NCBI GenBank assembly: GCA_964598225.1
Contig: CAZRBG010000016.1
Coordinates: forward strand, 23,185 to 87,184
Reading direction: 5' to 3'
Source: SG8-4 sp964598225
GTDB lineage: Bacteria; Planctomycetota; Phycisphaerae; Sedimentisphaerales; Anaerobacaceae
DNA: 64,000 bases
The position numbers and the translations under genes were made by a program. Positions 25,227 through 33,781 of the stretch are shown here, piece after piece (the stretch's first letter is position 1; each line of letters opens with the position of its first letter). The notes beneath the pieces are model-generated. The model was not told the origin of the DNA and made no database searches. It was given only the letters and a program-made list of their open reading frames with translations.

Positions 25227-26045
25227 ATGGACGATCTATTCAGTATCAGAGACAAAACAATCGTAATCACCGGCGGCGGCGGTGTTCTCTGCGGCACGAT
25301 GGCGCCGGCGCTGGCCAAAGCCGGGGCGAGAATCGCCGTTCTCGACCTGGATGAAGTTGCAGCCGCCCAAATTGCCGACAAAATCAAGTCCGGTGGCGGC
25401 ACGGCCATCGCGGTCAAGTGCAACGTGCTGGACAAGGACAGCCTGCAATCGGCTAAGGAGGAAGTCAATTCCGCTTTCGGCCGAACAGACGTGCTCATCA
25501 ACGGCGCCGGCGGCAACAAGAAGGAAGCGACGACGTCGCCGGATATGTCGTTCTTTGACCTGCCCAAAGACGCGGTTCGATTCGTTTTCGAGCTGAACTG
25601 CCTCGGCACTATTCTGCCCAGCCAGGTCTTCGGCAGAGAAATGGCCGAGAGGGGCTCCGGCAACATCCTGAATATATCAAGCATGTCCGCTCTCGCGCCA
25701 CTGACCAAGGTCGGCGCGTATTCGGCGGCCAAGGCGGCGGTCAGCAACTTCACGCAATGGCTGGCGGTGCATATCTGCCAGAATTATTCCAAAGAGATTC
25801 GCGTCAACGCGATCGCGCCGGGGTTCTTCCTGACCGAGCAGAACCGCTTTCTGTTGACCGAGGAAGAGACGGGTGATCTGACCGACCGAGGACAAACGAT
25901 CATCGATCATACGCCGATGGGAAGATTCGGCCAGGCCGAAGAACTGATCGGGACTGTAACGTGGCTGCTCAGCGATGCGGCCAAATTCGTCACCGGCATA
26001 GTTGTCCCCATTGACGGCGGCTTTTCCGCATTCAGCGGAGTATGA
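25227..26045 (+). CDS. SDR oxidoreductase, likely D-mannonate oxidoreductase (fructuronate reductase type)
   Basis: 272-aa Rossmann protein. NAD(P)-binding TGGGGVLCG at the N-terminus, NNAG-like block NGAGG, catalytic Ser in NISSMSALAPL, and the YSAAKAAV Tyr-Lys pair. The long insert TSPDMSFFDLPKDAVRFVF and the final IPIDGG-like VVPIDGGFSAFSGV are typical of the SDR class annotated as D-mannonate oxidoreductase. It would interconvert fructuronate and mannonate. This fits the glucuronate isomerase at 32017, which makes fructuronate, and the LarA-family enzyme just downstream. Substrate assignment is by context and memory. Confidence 0.8.
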   Translation: MDDLFSIRDKTIVITGGGGVLCGTMAPALAKAGARIAVLDLDEVAAAQIADKIKSGGGTAIAVKCNVLDKDSLQSAKEEVNSAFGRTDVLINGAGGNKKEATTSPDMSFFDLPKDAVRFVFELNCLGTILPSQVFGREMAERGSGNILNISSMSALAPLTKVGAYSAAKAAVSNFTQWLAVHICQNYSKEIRVNAIAPGFFLTEQNRFLLTEEETGDLTDRGQTIIDHTPMGRFGQAEELIGTVTWLLSDAAKFVTGIVVPIDGGFSAFSGV

Positions 26046-26189
26046 TGCGTCATACTGAGGGCTGGTAGGGTGTGTGCCGCACAACAAATCCCGATCTGTG
26101 AAATAAACTATGCAACTGCATTAAATAACAGACGTATAATTATTAGGATAGCCCATTTAAGATAATCGGGGTGTGAGAGCAACCGAATT

Positions 26190-27467
26190 ATGGTTATAGA
26201 ACGACAAGACAAAGACGGCAGCGTACAGGATGCTCAGGCACGAGAGGCAGTGGGGGACTTCTTCGAGCAAAACGATTATACCGACAAACGCATCCTGCTG
26301 ATAATCCCCGACAATACGAGGTCCGGGCCCATTGGCAAGATTTTCAAGATGATCTACGAGTCCCTGGGGCCGAAGGCAAAGGCGGTAGATTGTCTGGTGG
26401 CGCTGGGGACGCATCAGAAAATGAGCGAAGAGCAGATTCGCGCCAGGCTCAGCATGACCCAGGACGAACGGCAGAGCAAGTACGCGGCGGTCAAATTCTT
26501 CAATCACGAATGGGAGAAGCCGGAGACTTTCACTTCTCTCGGCAAGATCACCGAAGACGAAATCGATCAGATCAGCGACGGCCTGTTCCGCGAAGAAATC
26601 GACGTTCTGGTCAATAAGAAGATTCTCGAATACGATGAATTCTTCATCCTGGGCCCGGTGTTCCCGCACGAGGTGGTCGGCTTTTCCGGCGGGCACAAGT
26701 ACATCTTTCCCGGCATCGCCGGCGATGAGATAATCCACATGTTCCACTGGCTGGCCGGGACAATAACCAATCCGGTGATAAACGGCACCAAATGGACTCC
26801 GACGCGAGCGGTTGTGGAGAAAGCCGCTTCATTTATTACGACACCGCATAAGCTGTTCGCCGTAGTCGCGCTCGCGGAGAAACTCAAAGGTCTCTTCATC
26901 GGCGAGACTCTCGAAGCCTGGGAGAAGGCGGCCGACCTATCCGACAAGGTACATATCACATACAAAGACAAGCCATACGACACTGTGCTCGGTATCGCCC
27001 CTGAAATGTACGACGATCTCTGGGTCGGCGGTAAGGTAATGTACAAGCTCGAACCGATACTCGCCGACGGCGCAACCTTGATAATCTACGCCCCGCACAT
27101 AACCGAGATTTCCTATTCACACGGCAAATGGCTGGACAAGATCGGCTACCACACGCGCGACTATTTCCTTAAACGAATGGATCAGTTCAAGGACGTGCCG
27201 CGAGGCATCATCGCTCACTCGACGCACGTTAAGGGCATCGGCACATTCATCGACGGCGTGGAGAAACCCCGAGTCAACGTCGTGCTGGCCACGGGCATTC
27301 CCGAGCAGCGATGCCGCAAAGTAAACCTTGACTACATGAATCCGGACGATATAAATATAGCCGACTATGAGAACAGAGAGGACGAAGGAATACTCGTCGT
27401 CCACCACGCAGGCGAAGTCCTGCACCGTTTATCCAGCGGATATATTCCGACGATTCCGAAAGAATGA
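26190..27467 (+). CDS. LarA-family nickel-pincer racemase/epimerase (DUF2088)
   Basis: 425 aa. The PDNTR motif (Asp41, Arg44) and the His/Lys spacing His106, His160, Lys170, His186 agree with the NPN-binding and acid/base residues of lactate racemase LarA; the 10- and 16-residue spacings match what I recall of that protein. Lys170 (GGHKYIFPG) would hold the nickel-pincer cofactor, made with the help of LarE. LarA homologues include 2-hydroxyacid racemases and sugar-acid epimerases. Position among mannonate, gluconate and glucuronate genes suggests a C2-epimerase such as gluconate/mannonate. The MNT gene overlaps its stop by 4 bases. Confidence 0.85.
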   Translation: MVIERQDKDGSVQDAQAREAVGDFFEQNDYTDKRILLIIPDNTRSGPIGKIFKMIYESLGPKAKAVDCLVALGTHQKMSEEQIRARLSMTQDERQSKYAAVKFFNHEWEKPETFTSLGKITEDEIDQISDGLFREEIDVLVNKKILEYDEFFILGPVFPHEVVGFSGGHKYIFPGIAGDEIIHMFHWLAGTITNPVINGTKWTPTRAVVEKAASFITTPHKLFAVVALAEKLKGLFIGETLEAWEKAADLSDKVHITYKDKPYDTVLGIAPEMYDDLWVGGKVMYKLEPILADGATLIIYAPHITEISYSHGKWLDKIGYHTRDYFLKRMDQFKDVPRGIIAHSTHVKGIGTFIDGVEKPRVNVVLATGIPEQRCRKVNLDYMNPDDINIADYENREDEGILVVHHAGEVLHRLSSGYIPTIPKE

Positions 27468-27772
27468 TGAATTATCACGGGATTGAAATCGCAGAGGAAA
27501 AGCTCGCCGAGCTTTGTCGAAAATGGAAGGTCAGGGAATTCTCGCTGTTCGGCTCCATACTGCGAGACGATTTCGGCCCCGACAGCGACGTCGACGTCCT
27601 TGTAGTTTTTCACGCTGATGCGCACTGGAGCGCGTGGGATCTAATGGACATGAAAGAGGAAATCGAAGCTCTATTCGGGCGCTCGGTGGACCTTGTTGAA
27701 AAAGAGGCGCTGCGAAACCCCTGGCGAAAACGCCGGATTCTCAGCACTTACGAGGTAGTCTATGCAGCCTGA
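27464..27772 (+). CDS. MNT-type nucleotidyltransferase (antitoxin of MNT-HEPN pair)
   Basis: 102 aa. The nucleotidyltransferase signature is LFGSILRDDFGPDSDVDVLV: GS, ten residues, then DVD (the two metal Asp), with the third acidic residue in SVDLVEK. Members adenylylate a conserved Tyr of the paired HepT toxin and so disarm it. Start ATG 27464, or 27467 in the ATGATG. It overlaps the LarA-family gene by 4 bases and the HepT gene by 11 bases, so all three are probably translated from one message. Confidence 0.88.
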   Translation: MMNYHGIEIAEEKLAELCRKWKVREFSLFGSILRDDFGPDSDVDVLVVFHADAHWSAWDLMDMKEEIEALFGRSVDLVEKEALRNPWRKRRILSTYEVVYAA

Positions 27773-28121
27773 TCTTGATGACATGGCGCGCCTCTGGGAT
27801 ATCCTCGACGCCGCCCGAGCGGCGCTGCAGTTTACCGACGAAATACGGTACGAGGATTTCGTCGAAAATCGGATGGTTCGCAATGCCGTCGAGCGGAACC
27901 TTGAAATAATTGGTGAGGCGGCCAGATGCGTTTCCCAAGACTTCCGGAACAGAATGCCGGAAATTCCCTGGAGAGCCATGACTGCCTTGAGAAACGTGAT
28001 CGCGCACGAGTATGGCGAAATAAAGTATGAACACATTTGGGTAGTGTGCAGGAAACAACTTGCCGTTCTGATTAGTCAACTGGAAAACGCCGGAGTCAGA
28101 GATCTGTCGGACGAGGATTGA
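27762..28121 (+). CDS. HepT-like HEPN toxin
   Basis: 119 aa, all alpha. The conserved RNase motif R-x4-H-x-Y is present as RNVIAHEY (residues ~87-94), with the Tyr that the partner MNT enzyme would modify. N-terminal helices and IIGEAARCVS match HepT proteins. Reads as an intact type VII toxin-antitoxin pair with the upstream MNT gene. A TTGACA with no good -10 sits right after it, before the 6-phosphogluconate dehydrogenase gene. Confidence 0.88.
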   Translation: MQPDLDDMARLWDILDAARAALQFTDEIRYEDFVENRMVRNAVERNLEIIGEAARCVSQDFRNRMPEIPWRAMTALRNVIAHEYGEIKYEHIWVVCRKQLAVLISQLENAGVRDLSDED

Positions 28122-28210
28122 CAAAAGCGCATAGCTCTATTTTTCCAGCGTGAACACCTAAATGACAAAATCGAGAACCAGTAATTATTTTCAGTAAGGA
28201 GTAACATAAG

Positions 28211-29662
28211 ATGTCTAAAGCTGATATTGGCGTTGTGGGGCTGGCGGTGATGGGGGAGAACCTTATCCTTAATATGGAAAGTAAAGGTTTTACGGTGGCC
28301 TGTTACAATCGCACCGTATCCAAAGTTGACAACTTTATGGAAGGCCGGGCAAAGGGCAAGAACATCATCGGCTGCCGGTCGGTCGAGGAGTTTGTTGAGA
28401 ATCTCGCCACGCCGCGCAAAGTCATGCTGATGGTCAAGGCCGGTCCGGCGGTTGACGCCTTCATCGACCAGGTGCTGCCGCACCTCGAAGACGGCGACAT
28501 CATCATCGACGGCGGCAACTCGCACTTCCCGGACACCATCCGCCGGACCGAGTACGTCGAGAGCAAGGGCAAGCTCTATATCGGCACCGGCGTCTCGGGC
28601 GGCGAAGAAGGCGCACTGCGAGGCCCGTCCATCATGCCCGGCGGCTCACCGCCCGCATGGGAGCACGTAAAGCCGATCTTCCAGGCGATCTGCGCAAAGA
28701 CCGAGGACGGCGAGCCATGCTGCGACTGGGTGGGTGAAAACGGTGCCGGCCACTTCGTCAAAATGGTCCATAACGGCATTGAATACGGCGACATGCAGAT
28801 GATCTGCGAGACCTATCAGATGATGAGCAAGGGCCTCGGCATGACCAATCAGGAGATGCACGACTGTTTCGCCGAGTGGAACCAGGGCGAGCTCGACTCC
28901 TACCTGATAGAGATTACGCGGGACATCCTCGGCCACAGGGACGAAGACGGCAATTATGTCATCGACCTCATCCTGGACACTGCCGGCCAAAAGGGCACCG
29001 GCAAATGGACAGCAATCGAGGCGCTGAACCTCGGCCAGCCCCTGACTCTCATCGGTGAGGCGGTATTCGCGCGGTGTCTGTCGGCGTTGAAAGAAGAACG
29101 CGTCAAAGCTTCCAAGTCGCTCAAAGGCCCCAGAACCTCCTTCAGAGGCGACAAGGAGAAATTTCTCCACGACCTGAGCCAGGCTCTCTATGCGTCTAAG
29201 ATAACCAGTTACGCCCAGGGTTACCAGCTCATGCGGGCCGCGGCGGCAGAGCACAACTGGAATCTCAACTACGGGGGCATCGCCCTGATGTGGCGGGGCG
29301 GCTGCATCATCCGCTCGGCCTTTCTGGGCAAAATAAAGGAAGCCTTCGACAAAAAGCCCAAGCTGGAAAACCTGCTCCTCGATCCGTTCTTCAAGAAGGC
29401 CGTCCGAAAGGCGCAGGTTTCCTGGCGCCGCGTGGTAACCACGGCTGTCAGGCTCGGCATTCCCATGCCCGCGATGAGTTCGGCGCTGGCCTTCTACGAT
29501 GGCTATCGCAGCGAGCGACTGCCCGCTAACCTGCTCCAGGCCCAGCGCGACTACTTCGGCGCACATACTTACGAGCGAGTGGACAAGCCGCGAGGTGAAT
29601 TCTTCCATACGAACTGGACGGGCCGGGGCGGAACAACCGCTGCTTCTACTTATACGGTCTAA
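28211..29662 (+). CDS. gnd: 6-phosphogluconate dehydrogenase, decarboxylating
   Basis: 483 aa with AAGGAG before ATG 28211. NADP-binding GVVGLAVMGENLILN, the catalytic regions GVSGGEEGALRGPSIMPGG and KMVHNGIEYGDMQ (Lys, Asn and His), and DTAGQKGTGKWT, all as in the standard bacterial enzyme. It turns 6-phosphogluconate into ribulose 5-phosphate with CO2 and NADPH. In this cluster it would accept gluconate-derived carbon. Cytoplasmic homodimer. A 72-base palindromic repeat begins 26 bases after the stop. Confidence 0.95.
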   Translation: MSKADIGVVGLAVMGENLILNMESKGFTVACYNRTVSKVDNFMEGRAKGKNIIGCRSVEEFVENLATPRKVMLMVKAGPAVDAFIDQVLPHLEDGDIIIDGGNSHFPDTIRRTEYVESKGKLYIGTGVSGGEEGALRGPSIMPGGSPPAWEHVKPIFQAICAKTEDGEPCCDWVGENGAGHFVKMVHNGIEYGDMQMICETYQMMSKGLGMTNQEMHDCFAEWNQGELDSYLIEITRDILGHRDEDGNYVIDLILDTAGQKGTGKWTAIEALNLGQPLTLIGEAVFARCLSALKEERVKASKSLKGPRTSFRGDKEKFLHDLSQALYASKITSYAQGYQLMRAAAAEHNWNLNYGGIALMWRGGCIIRSAFLGKIKEAFDKKPKLENLLLDPFFKKAVRKAQVSWRRVVTTAVRLGIPMPAMSSALAFYDGYRSERLPANLLQAQRDYFGAHTYERVDKPRGEFFHTNWTGRGGTTAASTYTV

Positions 29663-29688
29663 GACCATGTGTGCGAAGTCGACTTGAC

Positions 29689-29760
29689 GTGGCGAGGGCG
29701 TCCCGCCCTTGCGTCCCGAGGCCGTCTCGGCCTCGAACAAGGGCAAGATGCCCTCGCCAC
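29689..29760. repeat. 72-base palindromic element (GTGGCGAGGGC type), intergenic copy
   Basis: Outer arms GTGGCGAGGGC and GCCCTCGCCAC close a nested hairpin (CGAGGCCGTCTCGGCCTCG). Same family as the copies at 33432 and, inside genes, at 53334, 53576, 58863 and 59850. It sits between gnd and the aminotransferase gene and lacks a T run, so it is more likely a dispersed repeat than a terminator. Confidence 0.88.
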
Positions 29761-29812
29761 AGGACCCAGGCGGCACAACCTTGCCCCTTCTCACACACAT
29801 TGAAAGGCACGG

Positions 29813-30985
29813 ATGGAACCGATGTACGACAGTATCCGAATGCAATCAGTGCAATCGCCGATCATACCCGTGGTCGGTGAACTGATACGCAGCAATCCCG
29901 GCACGATCTCGCTCGGTCAGGGTGTGGCCTATTACGGCCCGCCCCCGCAGGCGGTCGAGAGCATTCAAAAGTTTCTGGCCGATCCCGAGAATCACAAGTA
30001 CAAGCTCGTTCAGGGCATCCCGGAGTTGCTGGAGGCAATCGAGAGGAAGCTAAAGAGCGAGAACCACATTCCCCCGGAGGGCAGCCGAATAGTCGTGACC
30101 GCCGGGGCGAACATGGGCTTTGTCAACGCGGTTCTCGCTATCGCCGATCCGGGCGATGAGATCGTTCTGCAACTGCCCTACTACTTTAACCACGAGATGG
30201 CGGTCGCGATAGCCGACTGCAAGGCCGTCTGCGTGCCGACCGACGAGGATTATCAGTTGCAGCCTGAGAAAATCGTTAAGGCGATCACGAATCGTACCAG
30301 AGCCGTCGTGACTATCTCGCCGAACAATCCTACTGGTGCGGTTTATCGCGAGTCGTACCTTCGGCGGGTCAATGAAATCTGCTGCGACAACGGCATATAC
30401 CACATCAGCGACGAGGCTTATGAGTATTTCACGTACGACAACGTCGAGCATTTCTCGCCCGGCTCTGCCGCCGGCGCCGCCGGCCATACGATCTCTCTGT
30501 TTTCGCTTTCCAAGGCTTACGGCTTCGCGAGCTGGCGGATCGGCTGGATGGTAATACCGCAGCGGCTGTTCATGCCGGTAAGAAAGATACAAGATACGAT
30601 ACTGATCTGCCCGCCGGTTGTATCACAATGGGCGGCGGTCGGCGCGATGGAAGCAGGCCGGCAATACTGCGCCGAAAAATTGCAGATGACCACTGAAATT
30701 CGCCGCATGGTTCTGAATGAACTGGACGGCATAGCGGATCTGGTCACAGTACCTCGCGCCGACGGAGCGTTCTATTTTCTGCTGCGAGTCCATAAAGACA
30801 CAAATCCGATGGAATTGGTCAGGCAACTCATCGAAAAGCACAAAGTCGCAGTAATCCCCGGCATGACCTTCGGCGTCGAAGATAAGTGCTATCTTAGAAT
30901 TGCTTACGGAGCCTTGCAGAAGGAAACCGCCGCCGAGGGGATAGGCAGACTTGTAGAAGGATTGCAGCAAATATTGGGCAGATAA
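29813..30985 (+). CDS. class I/II PLP-dependent aminotransferase
   Basis: 390 aa. GAAAGG precedes ATG 29813. Typical fold-type I aminotransferase landmarks: SPNNPTGAVYRESYL (Asn/Pro loop), ISDEAYEYF (Asp for the PLP pyridine N), SLSKAYGFASWRIGW with the Schiff-base Lys, and a final Arg in YLRIAYGA for the substrate carboxylate. Substrate not predictable; relatives act on aromatic, aspartate or unusual amino acids. Downstream of gnd after the palindromic repeat; its relation to sugar-acid metabolism is unclear. Confidence 0.88.
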   Translation: MEPMYDSIRMQSVQSPIIPVVGELIRSNPGTISLGQGVAYYGPPPQAVESIQKFLADPENHKYKLVQGIPELLEAIERKLKSENHIPPEGSRIVVTAGANMGFVNAVLAIADPGDEIVLQLPYYFNHEMAVAIADCKAVCVPTDEDYQLQPEKIVKAITNRTRAVVTISPNNPTGAVYRESYLRRVNEICCDNGIYHISDEAYEYFTYDNVEHFSPGSAAGAAGHTISLFSLSKAYGFASWRIGWMVIPQRLFMPVRKIQDTILICPPVVSQWAAVGAMEAGRQYCAEKLQMTTEIRRMVLNELDGIADLVTVPRADGAFYFLLRVHKDTNPMELVRQLIEKHKVAVIPGMTFGVEDKCYLRIAYGALQKETAAEGIGRLVEGLQQILGR

Positions 30986-31007
30986 ACCCAAATGGGGGTT
31001 CAGCCGT

Positions 31008-31322
31008 TCACGTCGAATGCTTTTTTTTCCGCCTCGAGCGGCGTATTTCTTCCAAATCGAAAGTATCCTCCGTCAACTCCATTGCGACGATCTCCGAAGC
31101 CTCTAAAGCGAAGAAATTCCTGCCTTCTTCGGCCTGGAAATCCCAGAAATAATAACAGTCTGACTCATTCTTATCGGCCCTGCCCCTGCTGAAGTACAAT
31201 GGCGCACATTGACTTTTGAACTCACGTCGAGGCTCTTGTCGAGGCTCTTCGCCAAAGAAAGTCAGTCTGATCATTCTGTTCTGCGATATTCCGCGTTCAA
31301 ATACTCCGTGGTCTTTATGCAT
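31008..31322 (-). CDS. small hypothetical protein, 104 aa
   Basis: ATG 31322 with GGGGGA upstream (an in-frame TTG at 31328 is less likely). Soluble, charged: RMIRLTFFGEEPRQEPRREF, then CYYFWDFQAEEGRNFFALEA and SEIVAMELTEDTFDLEEIRR. The WDFQ...LEASEIxxMxL pattern gives a small beta-rich fold like those in short unassigned proteins; no function known. It converges on the aminotransferase gene with a 22-base gap. Confidence 0.6.
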   Translation of the reverse strand: MHKDHGVFERGISQNRMIRLTFFGEEPRQEPRREFKSQCAPLYFSRGRADKNESDCYYFWDFQAEEGRNFFALEASEIVAMELTEDTFDLEEIRRSRRKKKHST

Positions 31323-31719
31323 GTTCAATCCCCCGTTGATGGGTCACCGAGGGCACAGAAAATCCTTTCTCATGTGCCCTCGGAGCCTCCGCACCAACAG
31401 CTGTGATTCCAACAGCTTCATAACCTTATTTTCCATATAAGTGCGCATACAAACAGTCCACTCATAAATAAAGGCGTATAACACCCCCCGAATGTAGACG
31501 ATAAAAATGGGAATTTTTTCAACTTTTTTTCTTTTGCCGCGTTTTTGGCTCACTATGAGGGATTTCAATGCAAAAAATTTCCTTATTAAGACGTATTTAC
31601 ACCAAAAACAGAGCCCCGAAGCCGCCTTGACCTTCTAAAAAGATTCGTGTATCATTCTTTGTAGCAACAAACTTGGCCGGAATTTTCCTTAGTTGTTTGG
31701 AAAGCAGAGGATCAGAAAG
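31323..31719. other. Intergenic region, AT-rich
   Basis: About 400 bases with A/T runs (for example near 31500-31550 and 31570-31590) and no supported gene. It must contain the promoters of the small minus-strand gene and of the small membrane protein at 31720. I saw no clear palindrome or riboswitch. Confidence 0.45.
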
Positions 31720-31956
31720 ATGTTGTACAAGATTTTCATGTTGATAGCTGTCCCGGCGCTGGCCATCGGATGGATCATCTATTGGCTTAGGGAGCGCAAG
31801 ATCGCCGAAGAGGAGAAGAACCAGCCCAGAAAGGAATCGCAGCGGCTGCAAAAGAGCAAGAACCAGGTCTCCGACTGGGCCCAGAAAATGGCGGAATTCA
31901 AACCTCCCGAGCGCAAAGTCGAATCCGATGAAGACAACGCCGAAGACAAGGACTAA
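31720..31956 (+). CDS. small single-pass membrane protein, 78 aa
   Basis: ATG 31720 with AGAGGA about 7 bases upstream; the frame opens at 31693 without a ribosome site. N-terminal transmembrane helix (MLYKIFMLIAVPALAIGWII) followed by a long charged tail (RERKIAEEEKNQPRKE ... ESDEDNAEDKD) with coiled-coil character. Likely an inner-membrane anchor with a cytoplasmic tail. Function unknown. The glucuronate isomerase gene follows 60 bases later on the same strand. Confidence 0.68.
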   Translation: MLYKIFMLIAVPALAIGWIIYWLRERKIAEEEKNQPRKESQRLQKSKNQVSDWAQKMAEFKPPERKVESDEDNAEDKD

Positions 31957-32016
31957 TCGCCCTATAAAATCAGTGCTATCAGCCACCGAAACGCCTAAGA
32001 GAAAGCGAAAACGCAG

Positions 32017-33435
32017 ATGAGCCAATTCATTTCCGAAGATTTTCTACTTCAAACCCATACGGCACGAGTGCTATACCACGAGCACGCGGCGAAAATGCCC
32101 ATTTACGACTATCACTGCCATCTTCCGGCCGAACTGATCGCCGCGGACCACCAATTCGACAACCTCACACAGCCCTGGCTGTATGGCGACCACTACAAAT
32201 GGCGAGCCATGCGGGCTAACGGCATCGCGGAAAAGTACATCACCGGCAGCGCGAATGATTATGAAAAATTCGAGAAATGGGCGCAAACCGTCCCCCGCTG
32301 CCTTCGCAACCCGCTATATCACTGGACGCATCTGGAACTGAGAAAGCCTTTCGGCGTAAAAGACAAGCTCCTTGGGCCGGATACCGCTAAAGAAATCTAC
32401 GAGACGTGCAGCGAGATGCTGAGAACGCCTGATTTCAGCGTCCGCAACATTATGCGCAAGATGAACGTAAAGCTGGTCTGCACGACCGAGGGGCCGCTTG
32501 ACTCGCTCGAACATCATAAGAAGATCCGCGCCGACGGCTTCGAGATTAAGGTCCATACGGCATTTCGACCCGACCAGGCAATGGCGATTGACAAGCCTGG
32601 GGTCTGGAACGAATTCGTCGAGAAGCTCGAAGAAGTCTGCAATTCGAGCATCCCCGACTACGATTCGTTTATTGATGCTCTGCGCAGCCGCCACGATTAC
32701 TTTCACCAAAACGGCTGCCGCCTTTCAGATCACGGTCTGGAGACGGCCTGCGCAGAGGACTACACCGAGCAGGAATTGAAGAACATCTTCGATAAGGTAA
32801 GGGCCGGCAACCAGCCTGACGCCTCGGAAATTCTGAAATTCAAGTCGGCAATAATGCACGAAACCGCCCTTATGGACTACGAATCCGGCTGGGTGCAACA
32901 ACTGCACCTGGGCGCGCTTAGAAATAACAGCACCAGGCTCTTCAAGGCCCTCGGCCCGGACATCGGTTGCGATTCGATGGGTGATCTTGAAATCGCCAAA
33001 CCTCTCTCGAAATTCTTCGACAGACTGGACATCGACAACAGGCTGCCGAAAACGATTATCTACAACCTCAATCCACGGGATAATGCCGTCTGCGCCACGA
33101 TGGTCGGCAATTTCCAGAACGGCTCGACGCCCGGCAGGATGCAGTACGGCTCGGCGTGGTGGTTTCTCGATCAGAAAGACGGCATGGAAGAGCAGATGAA
33201 CGTCCTCTCGAACATGGGCCTGCTCAGCCGGTTCGTCGGAATGCTTACCGACTCCCGCAGCTTCCTCTCGTACCCGAGACACGAGTACTTCCGCAGGATA
33301 CTGTGCAACATGCTCGGCAACGACGTCGAAGCGGGCCTGCTGCCGAAAGATATGCACCTGCTCGGAACGATGGTCGAGGACATCTGCTACAACAACGCAC
33401 AGAATTACTTCCCCATGGAACTGGACGGTTCGTAG
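32017..33435 (+). CDS. uxaC: glucuronate isomerase
   Basis: 472 aa, the usual length for UxaC. Recognised from its full-length pattern: YDYHCHLPAELIAADHQFDN with the metal-binding HxH-like HCH near the start, then PYRC-like and CTTEGPLDSLEHHKKI, YDSFIDALRSRHDYFHQNGC, MLTDSRSFLSYPRHEYFRRI and EDICYNNAQNYF. It isomerises D-glucuronate to D-fructuronate (and galacturonate to tagaturonate). Works with the mannonate-type SDR at 25227. Its TAG stop (33433-33435) lies inside a palindromic repeat. Confidence 0.93.
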   Translation: MSQFISEDFLLQTHTARVLYHEHAAKMPIYDYHCHLPAELIAADHQFDNLTQPWLYGDHYKWRAMRANGIAEKYITGSANDYEKFEKWAQTVPRCLRNPLYHWTHLELRKPFGVKDKLLGPDTAKEIYETCSEMLRTPDFSVRNIMRKMNVKLVCTTEGPLDSLEHHKKIRADGFEIKVHTAFRPDQAMAIDKPGVWNEFVEKLEEVCNSSIPDYDSFIDALRSRHDYFHQNGCRLSDHGLETACAEDYTEQELKNIFDKVRAGNQPDASEILKFKSAIMHETALMDYESGWVQQLHLGALRNNSTRLFKALGPDIGCDSMGDLEIAKPLSKFFDRLDIDNRLPKTIIYNLNPRDNAVCATMVGNFQNGSTPGRMQYGSAWWFLDQKDGMEEQMNVLSNMGLLSRFVGMLTDSRSFLSYPRHEYFRRILCNMLGNDVEAGLLPKDMHLLGTMVEDICYNNAQNYFPMELDGS

Positions 33436-33515
33436 CGAGGGCATCTTGCCCTTGTTCGAGGGCGGGACGGCCTCGCTACAAACGCCTCCGCAGGATGGCC
33501 AAGCCATTACGGCGT
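33432..33515. repeat. Palindromic elements overlapping the uxaC stop
   Basis: 48-base palindrome (33432-33479: GTAGCGAGGGC ... GCCTCGCTAC), in which the second to fourth bases are the uxaC stop codon TAG. A second inverted pair follows at 33482-33515 (ACGCC ... GGCGT), then cactac. The same family is at 29689 and inside the Bat genes; the GTAGTG/CACTAC part recurs at 50234. Confidence 0.85.
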
Positions 33516-33517
33516 CA

Positions 33518-33781
33518 CTACAAACGGTCAATCAGCTCACAATTTATCTCTTCGAGCGAGTCAACTACGAGCGTCGCCTTGGAGAAATCATTGTCGGCCG
33601 TATGCGCGTTGGGAACGGCTATGCATTTCATCCCCGCCGCGTATGCCGCAGGCACGCCTTTCTCTGCATCCTCGATCACAACGCACTGTTCCGGCGCAGC
33701 ATTCATTTTCTCAGCGGCATGAAGAAAAATGTCCGGATGCGGCTTAGTGCGAACGACGTCGCTTTTGGCAACTGTCAGCAC
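33518..33781 (-). pseudogene. HAD-family phosphatase fragment (C-terminal half)
   Basis: 87 codons cover only the second half of a beta-phosphoglucomutase-like HAD enzyme: KPHPDIFLHAAEKMNAAPEQ with the HAD motif III Lys, then CVVIEDAEKGVPAAYAAGM (motif IV). The N-terminal DxD nucleophile, cap domain and motif II (~110 residues) are missing, so it cannot be active. A GTG at 33781 with GGAGG four bases upstream could still start translation, overlapping the end of the upstream gene by 7 bases. Possibly translated remnant or broken gene left by a deletion. Confidence 0.78.

Noticed and set aside
28646..29845. 399-codon minus-strand frame opposite gnd
   Set aside because: gnd matches its family over its full length; the minus-strand frame runs into the palindromic repeat and has no recognisable content.
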